In this document: in pieces, positions 35,774-45,985 of the stretch
Position numbering within the stretch: the stretch's first letter is position 1
How the letters are laid out: each line of letters opens with the position of its first letter
NCBI RefSeq assembly: GCF_020524045.1
Contig: NZ_JAIVKL010000016.1
Location: 1-64,000, forward strand
Direction: 5' to 3'
DNA from: Metabacillus litoralis
GTDB taxonomy: Bacteria > Bacillota > Bacilli > Bacillales > Bacillaceae
DNA: 64,000 nucleotides
Notes under the pieces: model-generated
Database searches by the model: none
Seen by the model: only the letters and a program-made list of their open reading frames with translations
Told to the model about the DNA's origin: nothing
Program-made: the position numbers and the translations under genes

Positions 35774-37966
35774 ATGAAAATGGCTTTTAAGAAGATAATA
35801 TTAATTATTTTTATTCTCTTTTTCACATTTATTCTTACAGACAGGAACGTTATTTTTGCTTCTTCAAAAAATATGATTATTAATAACGAATTTGAAAAAG
35901 TGAATATAAAAGATTCATGGGAGGTATACGTTGATCAAAATAATATCTCAGAAAACGAGATTCTTAAAAAGCAAGACAAATTTCTTCCTATAAGTAAGCT
36001 GGATATAGACGGAGACATTGCACACTCTACCTACTGGATAAAAATAAATATCTTAAATACTAGTGATTCTCCAAAAGATATATTACTAGAATTAAAAAAG
36101 CCACATTTAAGTTTAGTTTCATTATATTCGGTTACCCATCAAAAGCTTGAATTAAAGGAAACAATTGGCTACAGTAAACCTTTTAATGAGAGAAATATAA
36201 GACATCGTAATCTAATTTTCGCTCTTGAACTACAACCTTCAGAAAAAGCAAGTACATATTATCTAAAGATTAAAACCGACAGCTTTTTTCAAGCGCCCAT
36301 CACTATTTGGGACCCTGTGGCATTTTCAATAGAAAATTCTAATGCACAAATGATGTACGGGCTATTTTATGGCACAATGATTGGATTAATTTTATATAAT
36401 AGTTTCTTATTCTTTTCACTTAGAGAAAAAACATATTTTTATTACATTCTATTTATTGCTGGATTTACAACGATGCAATCAATATGGGATGGATATGCAT
36501 TTCAATGGCTATGGGGAGATTATCCTTGGTGGGCATTAAGATCAAATTCATTCTTTATTCTTTGGACTGCAATATTTGCATTACAGTTCACAAAACACTT
36601 TTTACAATTAAAAAGGAAAGCACCTATTTTATTTAAATTGGTCAATATTTTTAATACAGTGTGTGCAATAGCTTTGATACTTCCTTTTACACTTAGTATC
36701 AGTATCTCAACCATGACTAGTACCCTTATTGCAACGATCTTTGTTCTGTTTATACTATTAATTGCAATAAAAGTAAGGTTAAAAACAAGGGAAGCAAAAT
36801 TTTTCATTGCTGCATGGGTCTTTCTTTTAATAGGAGTCTTATTAAATATCTTGGCTGCATATAAGCTAGTTCCACTTACTCCTATAACCTTATTTGCCCC
36901 CAAAATTGGATCTCTTATCGAAGTATTGGTTTTATCATTGGGGTTAGCTGATAGGATTAAAAGGATTACTTTAGAAAAAGAGCTGGAATCAAAGAAATAT
37001 TACATGCAAACACTTATACAAAGTTCTTTCAAACAAATGTCAGGTATGAAGGAAATAAAAGAGTTAGCGGTTAGTGGTCTTACTACAATAATGATTCTGA
37101 CAAAGTTTGAAAATGGGTTTTACCTTTCTAAAAATAAATCAGGTTGGTCTATATTAACTCAAAAAGGTGAAACTTTAGTTAATCACACATTTAATATAGA
37201 TCAAGAACAATTTAAAAAACTAACTTATGCAACTGATGTAGATCTAAGTATATTAGGTATTCATCAGTCTTCAGGCTCATACCTTTCAATACCAATAGAT
37301 TGTAAGGGACATGAAGCTCTTCTTATTACTTATAGTCAAGAGAACCTTAAAATAGATACATACGAGGTAGAGAATGTTATCCCATATTTTAGGGAGCAAT
37401 ATATGGTATTAATAGACAACTTAATCAACTATCAATCAATACAAAAATCAGCAATGTATGATCACCTAACAAATGTATTAAACCGAAAATACTTTTTAGA
37501 TAAAGCAAACAATATGATGAAAGAATCGATTGAATTAAATCAAAATGTAACAATCCTATTAATAGATATTGATCATTTCAAACAGGTTAACGATACTTAT
37601 GGTCATAACATAGGTGACAAAGCTATAATCTTTGTTGCTGATCGAATAAAAGAGATAATTAAAGATATAGGTTTTGTTGGACGATATGGTGGGGAAGAAT
37701 TTATAGCACTGCTGAACAATGTTGGCGAAAAAAAGGCGTTGGAAATATCCGAGTTGTTAATTAAGACTCTTCATATACACTCTTTTTCAGTAGAAAATGG
37801 AAATAGCCTATTTTTAACTGTTAGTATTGGAGTTTGTAGTAATACTAGCAATAAAAACTTATCAATCAATAACATGATTCAGCTAGCAGATGAGTCCCTA
37901 TATAAAGCTAAAAATATGGGAAGAGATCAGGTTGTTATCTATAATGATTTTATAGAAATAAAATAA
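35774..37966 (+). CDS. Diguanylate cyclase with 7TM-DISM sensor
   Basis: A 730-residue membrane signalling enzyme. Signal/TM 1 at about residues 5-27; a periplasm-type beta-sandwich sensor (DISMED2-like, about 35-175; contains STYWIKINILN); a seven-helix 7TMR-DISM region at about 190-395; a variable linker region; then a C-terminal GGDEF domain (about 560-725) with the active-site motif RYGGEEF near 637-643 and ILLIDIDHFKQVNDTYGH upstream. It should make cyclic di-GMP in response to an external ligand, possibly a carbohydrate. The inhibitory RxxD site upstream of GGEEF is absent (reads KDIG), so product inhibition is probably weak. RBS AAGGAG precedes ATG. Confidence 0.9.
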   Translation: MKMAFKKIILIIFILFFTFILTDRNVIFASSKNMIINNEFEKVNIKDSWEVYVDQNNISENEILKKQDKFLPISKLDIDGDIAHSTYWIKINILNTSDSPKDILLELKKPHLSLVSLYSVTHQKLELKETIGYSKPFNERNIRHRNLIFALELQPSEKASTYYLKIKTDSFFQAPITIWDPVAFSIENSNAQMMYGLFYGTMIGLILYNSFLFFSLREKTYFYYILFIAGFTTMQSIWDGYAFQWLWGDYPWWALRSNSFFILWTAIFALQFTKHFLQLKRKAPILFKLVNIFNTVCAIALILPFTLSISISTMTSTLIATIFVLFILLIAIKVRLKTREAKFFIAAWVFLLIGVLLNILAAYKLVPLTPITLFAPKIGSLIEVLVLSLGLADRIKRITLEKELESKKYYMQTLIQSSFKQMSGMKEIKELAVSGLTTIMILTKFENGFYLSKNKSGWSILTQKGETLVNHTFNIDQEQFKKLTYATDVDLSILGIHQSSGSYLSIPIDCKGHEALLITYSQENLKIDTYEVENVIPYFREQYMVLIDNLINYQSIQKSAMYDHLTNVLNRKYFLDKANNMMKESIELNQNVTILLIDIDHFKQVNDTYGHNIGDKAIIFVADRIKEIIKDIGFVGRYGGEEFIALLNNVGEKKALEISELLIKTLHIHSFSVENGNSLFLTVSIGVCSNTSNKNLSINNMIQLADESLYKAKNMGRDQVVIYNDFIEIK

Positions 37967-37972
37967 CGAGTA

Positions 37973-38003
37973 GGAAGTTGGCGAAAAAAAATTACCAACT
38001 TCC
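37973..38003 (+). terminator. Hairpin after the diguanylate cyclase gene
   Basis: A perfect 9-base stem GGAAGTTGG / CCAACTTCC with an A-rich loop, 6 bases after the stop codon. There is no long T-run behind it. Confidence 0.65.
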
Positions 38004-38059
38004 CACTTAATATACGCTTACTTAATAATTATTAAAAGAACAATTTCCTATTAAAGGTG

Positions 38060-38145
38060 ACTTTATTCTAGACGTGTTAATAACACTTATCACTATAAAA
38101 AAAGCTCCAATTCCATATACCTACTAGGAAATGAAGCTTCTCACT
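38060..38145 (+). repeat. Dispersed repeat A, copy 5 (partial)
   Basis: Has GACGTGTTAATAACACTTATC as in copy 2, then an imperfect hairpin AAGCTCCAATTCC / GGAAATGAAGCTT (38102-38139). It lies next to the tRNA remnant. The remaining bases to 38368 hold no gene. Confidence 0.6.
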
Positions 38146-38149
38146 TCGA

Positions 38150-38190
38150 TGATCCGAGAGAGATTCGAACCCCCGACCCCTACCATGTCA
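38150..38190 (-). pseudogene. 3' fragment of a tRNA gene (possible attachment site)
   Basis: Read on the minus strand: GGTAGGGGTCGGGGGTTCGA, then ATCTCTCTCGGATCA. This is a T-arm (GGGGG, TTCGAAT loop, CTCTC) followed by a 7-base acceptor strand and discriminator A. No CCA and no matching 5' half is present; bases upstream of the anticodon arm do not fold. Such 3'-terminal fragments are typical att sites left by integration or excision at tRNA genes. Confidence 0.6.
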
Positions 38191-38368
38191 AAATTGGGTG
38201 GGGAATTAATAGAGGTTAAAGTAATAAAATAGAGTTAATTAAGTATTGGTAAATCAACGTTTTTGGCTTTTGGTTGTAAAATAAGTTAACAAATCATTGA
38301 AATAAATTAAGTCTGTACATTTTTTGTACAATATCCAAGGTTTTGTCGATTAAACAATCATACAATTG

Positions 38369-39028
38369 CTAATAGGCATCACTCAAAACTTGTTCAGTCA
38401 CAATCAACTCCGGCTCAGTAGAATCAATAACATCCTGTACACTATAACCTTGTGCCACTTCAATCAATTTCAATCCATCCTCCGTTACATCAATAACCGC
38501 ACGATCAGTAATAATCCGATTAACAACATTCTGACCAGTTAATGGTAACGAACATTTTTTTAGAATCTTTGGCTGGCCTGTCTTGTTCACATGTTCCATG
38601 ATGACAATAATCTTTTTGGCCCCGTGAACTAAATCCATTGCCCCTCCCATACCTTTGATCATTTTTCCTGGTATCATCCAGTTGGCTAAATCACCGTTTT
38701 CTGTGACCTCCATACCGCCTAAGATCGCTAAATCAATATGACCACCACGTATCATGCCAAATGACTCTGCATTACTAAAGAAGCTGGCACCTTTTATTGC
38801 CGTTACTGTTTCTTTTCCCGCATTGATTAAATCTGGATCGACTTTTTCTTCTGTTGGATAAGGACCAATCCCTAATAACCCATTCTCTGATTGTAAAACA
38901 ACCTGCTTATTTTCCGAAATATAGTTTGCAACTATGGTAGGCATCCCTATTCCTAAGTTTACATAGAAACCATCTTGAATCTCTTTTTCTGCTCTTTTTG
39001 CAATTTGTATTCTTACGTTTTTGCTCAT
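38369..39028 (-). CDS. 3-oxoacid CoA-transferase subunit B
   Basis: A 219-residue beta subunit of a class I CoA transferase. The catalytic glutamate motif [12 protein letters not shown] is near residue 50, and [14 protein letters not shown] with [18 protein letters not shown] follow as in ScoB/AtoA/PcaJ. It transfers CoA from succinyl-CoA to a 3-oxoacid. Subunit A is 18 bases upstream and a thiolase gene precedes that, giving the order thiolase-A-B. Together with the pobA remnant this suggests 3-oxoadipate as the ancestral substrate (pcaIJF-like), but acetoacetate is equally possible by sequence. Confidence 0.9.
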   Translation of the reverse strand: MSKNVRIQIAKRAEKEIQDGFYVNLGIGMPTIVANYISENKQVVLQSENGLLGIGPYPTEEKVDPDLINAGKETVTAIKGASFFSNAESFGMIRGGHIDLAILGGMEVTENGDLANWMIPGKMIKGMGGAMDLVHGAKKIIVIMEHVNKTGQPKILKKCSLPLTGQNVVNRIITDRAVIDVTEDGLKLIEVAQGYSVQDVIDSTEPELIVTEQVLSDAY

Positions 39029-39046
39029 CTTTGTCCCTCCTCTTTT

Positions 39047-39736
39047 TTATGCTTGAACAGTAAGTCTTTCGATTCGCTTTTTATGCTTACCAACAATAAG
39101 TCCTTGAACATAAATACCTGGTGTATGTATTTGATCTGAATCTAGTTCTCCTACTTCAACAATTTCCTCTACTTCTGCAATTGTTATTGTCCCTGCTGCT
39201 GCCATCATAGGGTTGAAATTTTGAGCTGTTTTCCGATAGATTACATTGCCCATTTTGTCTGCTTTCCACGCTTTAATTAAACTAAAATCAGCTGTAAGGG
39301 ACTCTTCTAGCAAATACTCCTTCCCATTAAATTCCCTTATTTCTCTACCTTCTGCAATCGGTGTCCCTACTCCAGCTGGGGTGTAAAAGGCTGGAATGCC
39401 TGCACCACCTGCACGAATTTTCTCTGCTAAAGAACCTTGTGGGGTTAGTTGTACCTCTAATACACCGCTTAGTACTTGTCTTTCAAACTCTTTATTTTCA
39501 CCAACATAAGATGAAATCATCTTTTTTATTTGTTTATTTTTAAGTAAAAGCCCAAGTCCCCAATCATCAACTCCACAGTTGTTTGAAATAACGGTCAAAT
39601 TCTTCACATTCTTCTCACATAGAGCTTTGATGAGGTTCTCTGGTATTCCAACTAATCCAAACCCCCCAACCATAAGCGTTATTCCGTCCTTAATATCTTG
39701 AACTGCTTCTTCAAAACTAGTAAATATTTTTTTCAT
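39047..39736 (-). CDS. 3-oxoacid CoA-transferase subunit A
   Basis: A 229-residue alpha subunit. The CoA-binding glycine-rich segment [14 protein letters not shown] is near residue 25, and [16 protein letters not shown] is the second family signature. It pairs with the downstream beta subunit. ATG 39736 is preferred since AGAGGTG lies just upstream and the stop of the broken thiolase frame is one base away (TAAAATG); an ATG at 39757 would overlap the thiolase. Intact despite its damaged neighbour, so it may have been retained for ketone-body or acetoacetate use. Confidence 0.9.
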   Translation of the reverse strand: MKKIFTSFEEAVQDIKDGITLMVGGFGLVGIPENLIKALCEKNVKNLTVISNNCGVDDWGLGLLLKNKQIKKMISSYVGENKEFERQVLSGVLEVQLTPQGSLAEKIRAGGAGIPAFYTPAGVGTPIAEGREIREFNGKEYLLEESLTADFSLIKAWKADKMGNVIYRKTAQNFNPMMAAAGTITIAEVEEIVEVGELDSDQIHTPGIYVQGLIVGKHKKRIERLTVQA

Positions 39737-39737
39737 T

Positions 39738-40938
39738 TTACTGCACCTCTTTTTCATAGTTTTCTATAATGGTTGAAACTCCTTGACCACCACCGATGCA
39801 TAATGCCGCTAAACCATATTTCCATTTCTTCTTTTTAATTCGTGGATTAATGTCGTCAGAATTCTTGCTCCACTTGCCCCAATCGGATGTCCTAAGGCAA
39901 TGGCTCCACCATTTACATTTAACTTCTCTTTTAAAAATTGAAGCTCTTTTCCAACCGCAAGTGCTTGTGCTGCAAATGCTTCGTTCGCTTCAATTAAATC
40001 TAAATCATTGATTGTAAGATCCGCTTTACTTAATGCTTTTTTCGTGGCTGGCACAGGAGCGATCCCCATAATACTTGGGTCTACAGCAGCACTTGCATTA
40101 GCACGAATTGTGACTAAGGGTTCGATCCCAAGTTCTTTTGCTTTGCGAAGACTCATCATGAGAACAGCAGCTGCTCCATCATTAATTCTTGATGCATTCC
40201 CCGCGGTTAAACGTCCGTCCTTTTTAAAAGCTGGCTTTAGCTTTTCTAATGTTTCTACTGTTGTTTCCACCTTTACATATTCATCTGTGTCAAACAAAAT
40301 TGGTTCTCCTTTTCGTTGAGGAATTTCTACTTCTACAATTCCATCCTTAAATTTCCCTTCTTTTATAGCTGTTGCTGCCTTTTCTTGGCTCCATGCAGCA
40401 AATGCATCTTGTTCCTGCCGCGTTACTTCATATTGGTCACAAATATTTTCTGCTGTAATTCCCATGTGATAATCATTAAAAGCACACCACAATCCATCAT
40501 GAATCATACTATCTATGAGTATCTGATCTCCCATTCTATAACCCTCTCTAGCTGCCATAGATAAGTAAGGTGCCTGACTCATATTTTCCATTCCACCAGC
40601 AACACGATTTCGGCATCTCCTGTTAAAATAGCTTGAGTCCCTAAATGAACAGTCTTTAATCCTGATCCACACACTTTATTTACCGTGAAAGCAGATACAT
40701 GTTCAGGAAGGTCTGCATGTATAGCAGATTGTCTTGCTGGGTTCTGACCGAGACCAGCTTGAAGTACATTTCCCATGATGACCTCATCAACTTGATCACC
40801 CCAAACTCCTACCTGCTCTAGAACCGCCTTTTTAACATGTGCACCTAATTGAACGGCGCTGAGATTTTTTAAGCTCCCACCAAATTGACCAATAAGTATT
40901 ATTAAAGCGCTTACAATAACGACCTCATTGTGAACCAT
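39738..40938 (-). pseudogene. Thiolase (acetyl-CoA/3-oxoadipyl-CoA acyltransferase), two frameshifts
   Basis: Three frames are needed to read one thiolase. Frame 1 (40938 to about 40603) holds the active-site cysteine segment [13 protein letters not shown]. Frame 2 (to about 39830) holds [25 protein letters not shown] and [18 protein letters not shown]. Frame 3 holds [20 protein letters not shown] and ends at the stop one base before subunit A. The expected join [11 protein letters not shown] is broken by a one-base loss near 40603, and the C-terminal join near 39830 by another. SALIILIGQFGG also departs from the usual SALRTPIG-type start. Inactive unless the indels are sequencing errors. Confidence 0.9.
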
Positions 40939-40944
40939 ATTTCT

Positions 40945-41757
<813 letters not shown>

Positions 41758-43005
41758 TTACATCGTTAAATCTATATCTTTAGACTGCTCTACTTTAATA
41801 GGTGCTGTTTCCTTAATGCCAAAAGTACATATAAACGCAATAAAAGCAGCAATTGCAGTAACCCATAATGGTGCTGTTAAACTATATTTATCTGCTAAAA
41901 CCCCTGCCATCATCGGACCAGCAAATCCCCCAATAATTTCCCCTGTTAAAATAACGAAACTTATCGCAGTAGCAGTAAATCTGCGAGATACAGATTCAGC
42001 TGGCACAATATTCATCACAAGTGGTTGATATCCATTACCAATCGAGAGGATAATCATTGAGATAATTAAAACAACAAAGTTTTGGTAATATAATGCGATC
42101 ATGATTGGAAGGAAAATGGCAATAAATGAAAAGATTTTAAGAATAGGTAGTCTTCCTATACGGTCAGAAAGTGCAGGTGCTCCCATTTGCCCAACAAACA
42201 TCATGAGCCCCATAGATCCAAGCAGCATGCCAATCTGAGCATCTTTATAGTTTGTTGAGTTCGCTAACAACGTTGGAAGAAAAGCGGTAAGAGTCAGGAT
42301 GAAGACCATATTACAAGTCCCGATAATTGTGCATAGCCATACGTTTCTTGTTTTAAATACGTTAAAGTAATCTGCTTTCGTTGGTTTTACCCTTTGATGT
42401 TTCTCGTCATGTTCTTCAACAACTTTAGGTTCTCTTAAATACTTCCATAAGATAATACCTACGATGATCCCTGGAATGGCAATGATATAAAATGCTGATC
42501 TCCAGCCAAAAGCAACTGCTAGAGAAACGGTCAATACAGGTGCCATTGCTCCTCCAATCAAGGAGGAAGCGCTTTGAATAACTCCCATATTAAATCCTCT
42601 TCTTTTCTCAGAGGATTCCTCCATAACAATCGATTGAACTAACGGCATAACTGGCCCTTCAGCTAATCCCATGATGATTCTCGTCATAATTAAAGCAATA
42701 AATGAACCAACAAGTCCAGTTAGTAAGGTAGCAATTGAAAAAACAAAAACAAAGATAACGAGCATGACCTTCTTTTTCCCTAGAAAATCAGAAAGACTAG
42801 CGAAGATTAACGTAGAGATTCCAAAGAATAAACTTGTAATCCCAACTGTTAAACCAAGCTGTGTATTTGATAGATTTAAATCCGGTCCCATGATAGGAAA
42901 AACAAACCCTAAACTTAATCGATCTAAAAACACAAGCCCGACAACGAAAAACATAATGATGACAAGGAAATTCTCATAACGTTTGCTTTTGCTTAAACCA
43001 TTCAT
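41758..43005 (-). CDS. MFS transporter, aromatic/organic acid type
   Basis: A 415-residue, 12-helix major facilitator. The cytoplasmic loop 2-3 motif reads GISTLIFASLSDFLGKKKVM, the form seen in ACS and aromatic acid:proton symporters, and loop 8-9 repeats it as APALSDRIGRLPILK. It probably imports the aromatic substrate of the adjacent operon. ATG 43005 follows AAGGAGG by 7 bases; an upstream ATG at 43035 would run through that site. It is the last gene of the aromatic operon and is preceded by a perfect cre-type sequence. Confidence 0.87.
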   Translation of the reverse strand: MNGLSKSKRYENFLVIIMFFVVGLVFLDRLSLGFVFPIMGPDLNLSNTQLGLTVGITSLFFGISTLIFASLSDFLGKKKVMLVIFVFVFSIATLLTGLVGSFIALIMTRIIMGLAEGPVMPLVQSIVMEESSEKRRGFNMGVIQSASSLIGGAMAPVLTVSLAVAFGWRSAFYIIAIPGIIVGIILWKYLREPKVVEEHDEKHQRVKPTKADYFNVFKTRNVWLCTIIGTCNMVFILTLTAFLPTLLANSTNYKDAQIGMLLGSMGLMMFVGQMGAPALSDRIGRLPILKIFSFIAIFLPIMIALYYQNFVVLIISMIILSIGNGYQPLVMNIVPAESVSRRFTATAISFVILTGEIIGGFAGPMMAGVLADKYSLTAPLWVTAIAAFIAFICTFGIKETAPIKVEQSKDIDLTM

Positions 43006-43041
43006 TTTTAATGCCTCCTTACCCTTTTTTAACAATCTAAA

Positions 43042-43056
43042 ATGAAAGCGTATACA
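43042..43056. promoter_or_regulatory. cre site before the MFS transporter gene
   Basis: ATGAAAGCGTATACA fits the CcpA consensus WTGNAANCGNWNNCW at every fixed position. It lies between the monooxygenase stop and the transporter ribosome binding site, so it could act as a CcpA roadblock or mark an internal promoter. Confidence 0.6.
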
Positions 43057-43071
43057 AATTATGTTACTATG

Positions 43072-44226
43072 TTAAACATTTAACTCTGTTAAAAAAGGTT
43101 CATTCATTTTTCCCAGAGTCATTTTTACAAACTCTCCAACGTTCACTTTTTCTGTCATTTTTCCAGCAGCAGTTAATAATTCCCACTCAACTAATTGGTC
43201 GGAATTCTCTACAATCATTTTGCAGCGTTCAAATCGTTTTTCCATAAATGCTTCCATGGTTTCTTGAACAGGAATGTTTTGTTTTAAAATATCAGCTAAA
43301 ACGACAACATCTTCAATCGCAATTGAAGCACCTTGGCCTAGATGTGGAGCTGTTCCATGTGCGGCATCACCGACTAGTAAAACATTTCCTTTATACCATG
43401 GACCTGGTATAAGATGCGTAAATATTGGGCGGTAAACGACTTCAGAAGGATCGACGATTTGCTTAGTGATATCAGCAATAATCCCTCCAAATTCTGTCAT
43501 TCGATCCTTTAATAAAACATGTAATTGATCGTTAGGGAACCTAGGATTTCCTGGTTCATTTGTTGTTACAAGTAGGTACATTAAGTCGTCAGACATTGGA
43601 ACTAATCCTGCTTTTGCATCTTTACCATAGTAAAAAAGACCATTCTTAATTTCTTTTGGTCGTGGTAGATTATATCTCCAAACTCCTTGCCCACTATATC
43701 GTTGTTCGATTTCACCAAATAGTAATGTTCGAACCTTAGAATTTGCACCATCTGATCCAATCACTAAATCGTAAGTGCTAGTTATTCCATTATTTAATTC
43801 GACTTTTACGCCATTTCCTTGATCTTCAATGGTATTTACTGTTGTACCCATATATATTTTCGTTCCAATTGATTGAACGGAATCAAATAAAATATTGTGT
43901 AGCTGTCTTCTTGAGATTCCGTTTACACCTGGGTAGCCTTCAATTGTTGGAGATGCTGTGTGAAACAGGAAATGACCTTGACCCGTATAATAATCAAAAC
44001 CTGGATATGACGTACCTTGTTCCATACAAGCATCTGCTAAGCCTATTTCATTAAGAGCTCTTAGAGCATTAGGTGGCTGAATAATCCCAACACCATACAC
44101 ATTCCACTCTAATTCTTTTTCAGCTATTTCAACTTCAATCCCAATTTTATTTAAAGCAATCGCTGCTGACAATCCGCTTATTCCTCCACCAATAACGAGT
44201 ACTTTTTTTACATATTGATTTGTCAA
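43072..44226 (-). CDS. FAD-dependent aromatic monooxygenase
   Basis: A 384-residue group A flavin hydroxylase. The Rossmann motif VIGGGISGLSAAIALNKIGI is at the N-terminus; LVIGSDGANSKVRTL (DG motif) is near residue 160; LVGDAAHGTAPHLGQGASIA (GD motif) is near residue 290. It resembles salicylate/3-hydroxybenzoate 6-hydroxylase-type enzymes and would hydroxylate a phenolic ring using NAD(P)H and oxygen, creating the diol opened by the VOC dioxygenase upstream. The start is TTG after GAGGAGG at 7 bases. The exact ring substrate is unknown. Confidence 0.88.
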   Translation of the reverse strand: MTNQYVKKVLVIGGGISGLSAAIALNKIGIEVEIAEKELEWNVYGVGIIQPPNALRALNEIGLADACMEQGTSYPGFDYYTGQGHFLFHTASPTIEGYPGVNGISRRQLHNILFDSVQSIGTKIYMGTTVNTIEDQGNGVKVELNNGITSTYDLVIGSDGANSKVRTLLFGEIEQRYSGQGVWRYNLPRPKEIKNGLFYYGKDAKAGLVPMSDDLMYLLVTTNEPGNPRFPNDQLHVLLKDRMTEFGGIIADITKQIVDPSEVVYRPIFTHLIPGPWYKGNVLLVGDAAHGTAPHLGQGASIAIEDVVVLADILKQNIPVQETMEAFMEKRFERCKMIVENSDQLVEWELLTAAGKMTEKVNVGEFVKMTLGKMNEPFLTELNV

Positions 44227-44286
44227 GCTAGTACCTCCTCACATTTTTTGAAGTGCTTGCAAAACGCTAATTTTTGATTTAGTTTT

Positions 44287-45039
44287 TTAATCAATGATTG
44301 CCACTGCCCTCGTCCAACCTGCGCTTGCTCCCTTTATCTTCACCGGAAGCACTGATACTTTAAAGCCGTAGGGAGGCAATTGATCTAAGTTTGCTAGTTT
44401 TTCAATTTGGCAATATTCCTTTTCTTTTCCAGCGTAATGAGCTGCCCAAAGAACACCTTCACGTGGATTTTGTTTGTAATCAGCAGCTTGGATGGCAAGT
44501 GGTGTATCCCAGCCCCAACCGTCAGTTCCCATTACTTTGATTCCTTGATCAACTAACCAAAGGGTAGCTTCAGCTGAGACACCTACATGTATTTCACTAT
44601 AGTTAGATTCATATCGCTTTTTATCTGCATCACATCGGATCATGACGATATCTAAAGGCTTCAATTTGTAATTAATAATCTCGAGTTTTTCTTTCACATC
44701 TTCAACTGTAATTGCATAGCCTGCTGGTTTGTCAGTAAAATCAAGCACAACACCGTCGTTAAAAAACCATTCCAGCGGCATTTCATCAATTGTTCGAGCA
44801 GGCTTCCCTTCTGCTGTTGGCCAATAATGCCAAGGTGCATCCACATGAGTTCCTGCATGACTTGTTAAGGTTAAAAACTCACCGGCAAGTCCTTTTCTCT
44901 CTGGAAAGTCATCGGGCGTCACTCCGACAAGCTTTGCACCGAATTCCGCTCCTTCTTCATGTGTTTCATAGCGGATAGAAAAAGGAAGAGGATCCTTCAA
45001 ATCCTCTTCAATTGATACACTAAGGTCGACAATTTTCAT
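44287..45039 (-). CDS. Cyclase/kynurenine-formamidase-family metal hydrolase
   Basis: A 250-residue member of the putative cyclase family. The metal-binding signature HAGTHVDAPWHY (residues about 61-72) matches the family HxGTHxDxPxH pattern, and VVLDFTDKPAGYAITVEDVK and VMGTDGWGWDTPLA follow. Relatives hydrolyse N-formylkynurenine, isatin or other lactam/amide bonds. In this operon it may open a lactone or amide formed during ring breakdown; that is inference. Cytoplasmic, with a weak ribosome binding site before the ATG and 19 bases downstream of the fumarylacetoacetase-family gene. Confidence 0.82.
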   Translation of the reverse strand: MKIVDLSVSIEEDLKDPLPFSIRYETHEEGAEFGAKLVGVTPDDFPERKGLAGEFLTLTSHAGTHVDAPWHYWPTAEGKPARTIDEMPLEWFFNDGVVLDFTDKPAGYAITVEDVKEKLEIINYKLKPLDIVMIRCDADKKRYESNYSEIHVGVSAEATLWLVDQGIKVMGTDGWGWDTPLAIQAADYKQNPREGVLWAAHYAGKEKEYCQIEKLANLDQLPPYGFKVSVLPVKIKGASAGWTRAVAIID

Positions 45040-45058
45040 CTTTTGTATCTGTCCCTTC

Positions 45059-45967
45059 TTAGATAATCTTATTTTTTAAAGAACCTAGTCCAGTAATCTT
45101 TAATTCCACTTCATCTCCCGGCTCTAACCATGGATGAACATCTGTACCAAGTTCCATAAGGCATCCAAATCCGACTGTTCCTGATCCAATGATATCGCCT
45201 GGATACAAGGTGACTTCCTCTGATGCCCTTTCAATCATCTCTCCAAAACTATAGAATACATCTCTAAAATTCCCCTTCGAGAGAACCTCACCATTTACAG
45301 ATGCCGTCATTTCCAAATCAAAAACATGACCAACTTTATACGAATCTAGTTCATCCTTAGTTAAGATATAAGGTCCAATAGACGTTGCGAAATCCTTTCC
45401 TTTTGCTGGTCCTAGAAGCACTTTCATCTCTTTCATTTGAAGATCTCGTGCAGACCAATCATTTAGGATGGTATAGCCAAAAATATAATCTTCAGCCTCG
45501 CTAGCTTTAATGTTTTTTCCTTCTTTTCCAATTACACAAGCTAATTCGAGCTCATAATCAAGTCTTGAACACTTTGCTGGTCTCTTTACCTCTTCATCTG
45601 GTCCCTTCATAGAATTGTGATTGGAGAAGTAGAAAATCGGCATTTCATACCATTCAGGTGCAACTGTATCACCATTTCGTTTTGTTGCGTTTTTAACATG
45701 TGTTTCAAAAGCAACAAAGTCTCGAAAGCTAGTTGGATTTGGTAAAGGTGGAGCAAGACGTACCTCTTCCAATAAATAAGAAGGAACATCTTTCTTGTTA
45801 ACCAGTGACTGAACCATAGGTAGATATTGATTTTGATTTCCTATAAGTTCCACAATTGAATCAGGTAAATACCCATCAGATGAGAGATTTAAATCTATCA
45901 CTCTATCATTTATCAGACATCCTGCACGCATGTTTCCTTCTGAATTGTAAAATGTCACAAACTTCAT
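45059..45967 (-). CDS. Fumarylacetoacetate hydrolase family protein
   Basis: A 302-residue FAH-fold enzyme. The divalent metal ligands lie in RLDYELELACVIGKEGKNI (E-x-E, about residue 138-142), and GYTILNDWSARDLQ supplies the downstream acidic ligand. VEKLTIYPGD-type and GSGTVGFGCLMELG segments fit hydrolases or decarboxylases of ring-cleavage products, such as fumarylpyruvate hydrolase or 4-oxalocrotonate-type enzymes. It probably cleaves the C-C bond of a 3-acylpyruvate intermediate. ATG 45967 follows GGGGGCCCTTAGTA. It sits between the alpha/beta hydrolase and the cyclase gene. Confidence 0.87.
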   Translation of the reverse strand: MKFVTFYNSEGNMRAGCLINDRVIDLNLSSDGYLPDSIVELIGNQNQYLPMVQSLVNKKDVPSYLLEEVRLAPPLPNPTSFRDFVAFETHVKNATKRNGDTVAPEWYEMPIFYFSNHNSMKGPDEEVKRPAKCSRLDYELELACVIGKEGKNIKASEAEDYIFGYTILNDWSARDLQMKEMKVLLGPAKGKDFATSIGPYILTKDELDSYKVGHVFDLEMTASVNGEVLSKGNFRDVFYSFGEMIERASEEVTLYPGDIIGSGTVGFGCLMELGTDVHPWLEPGDEVELKITGLGSLKNKII

Positions 45968-45985
45968 TTACTAAGGGCCCCCTTG

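Noticed and set aside
36520-36903. 127-codon minus-strand frame
   Set aside because: Fully antisense to the membrane region of the diguanylate cyclase.
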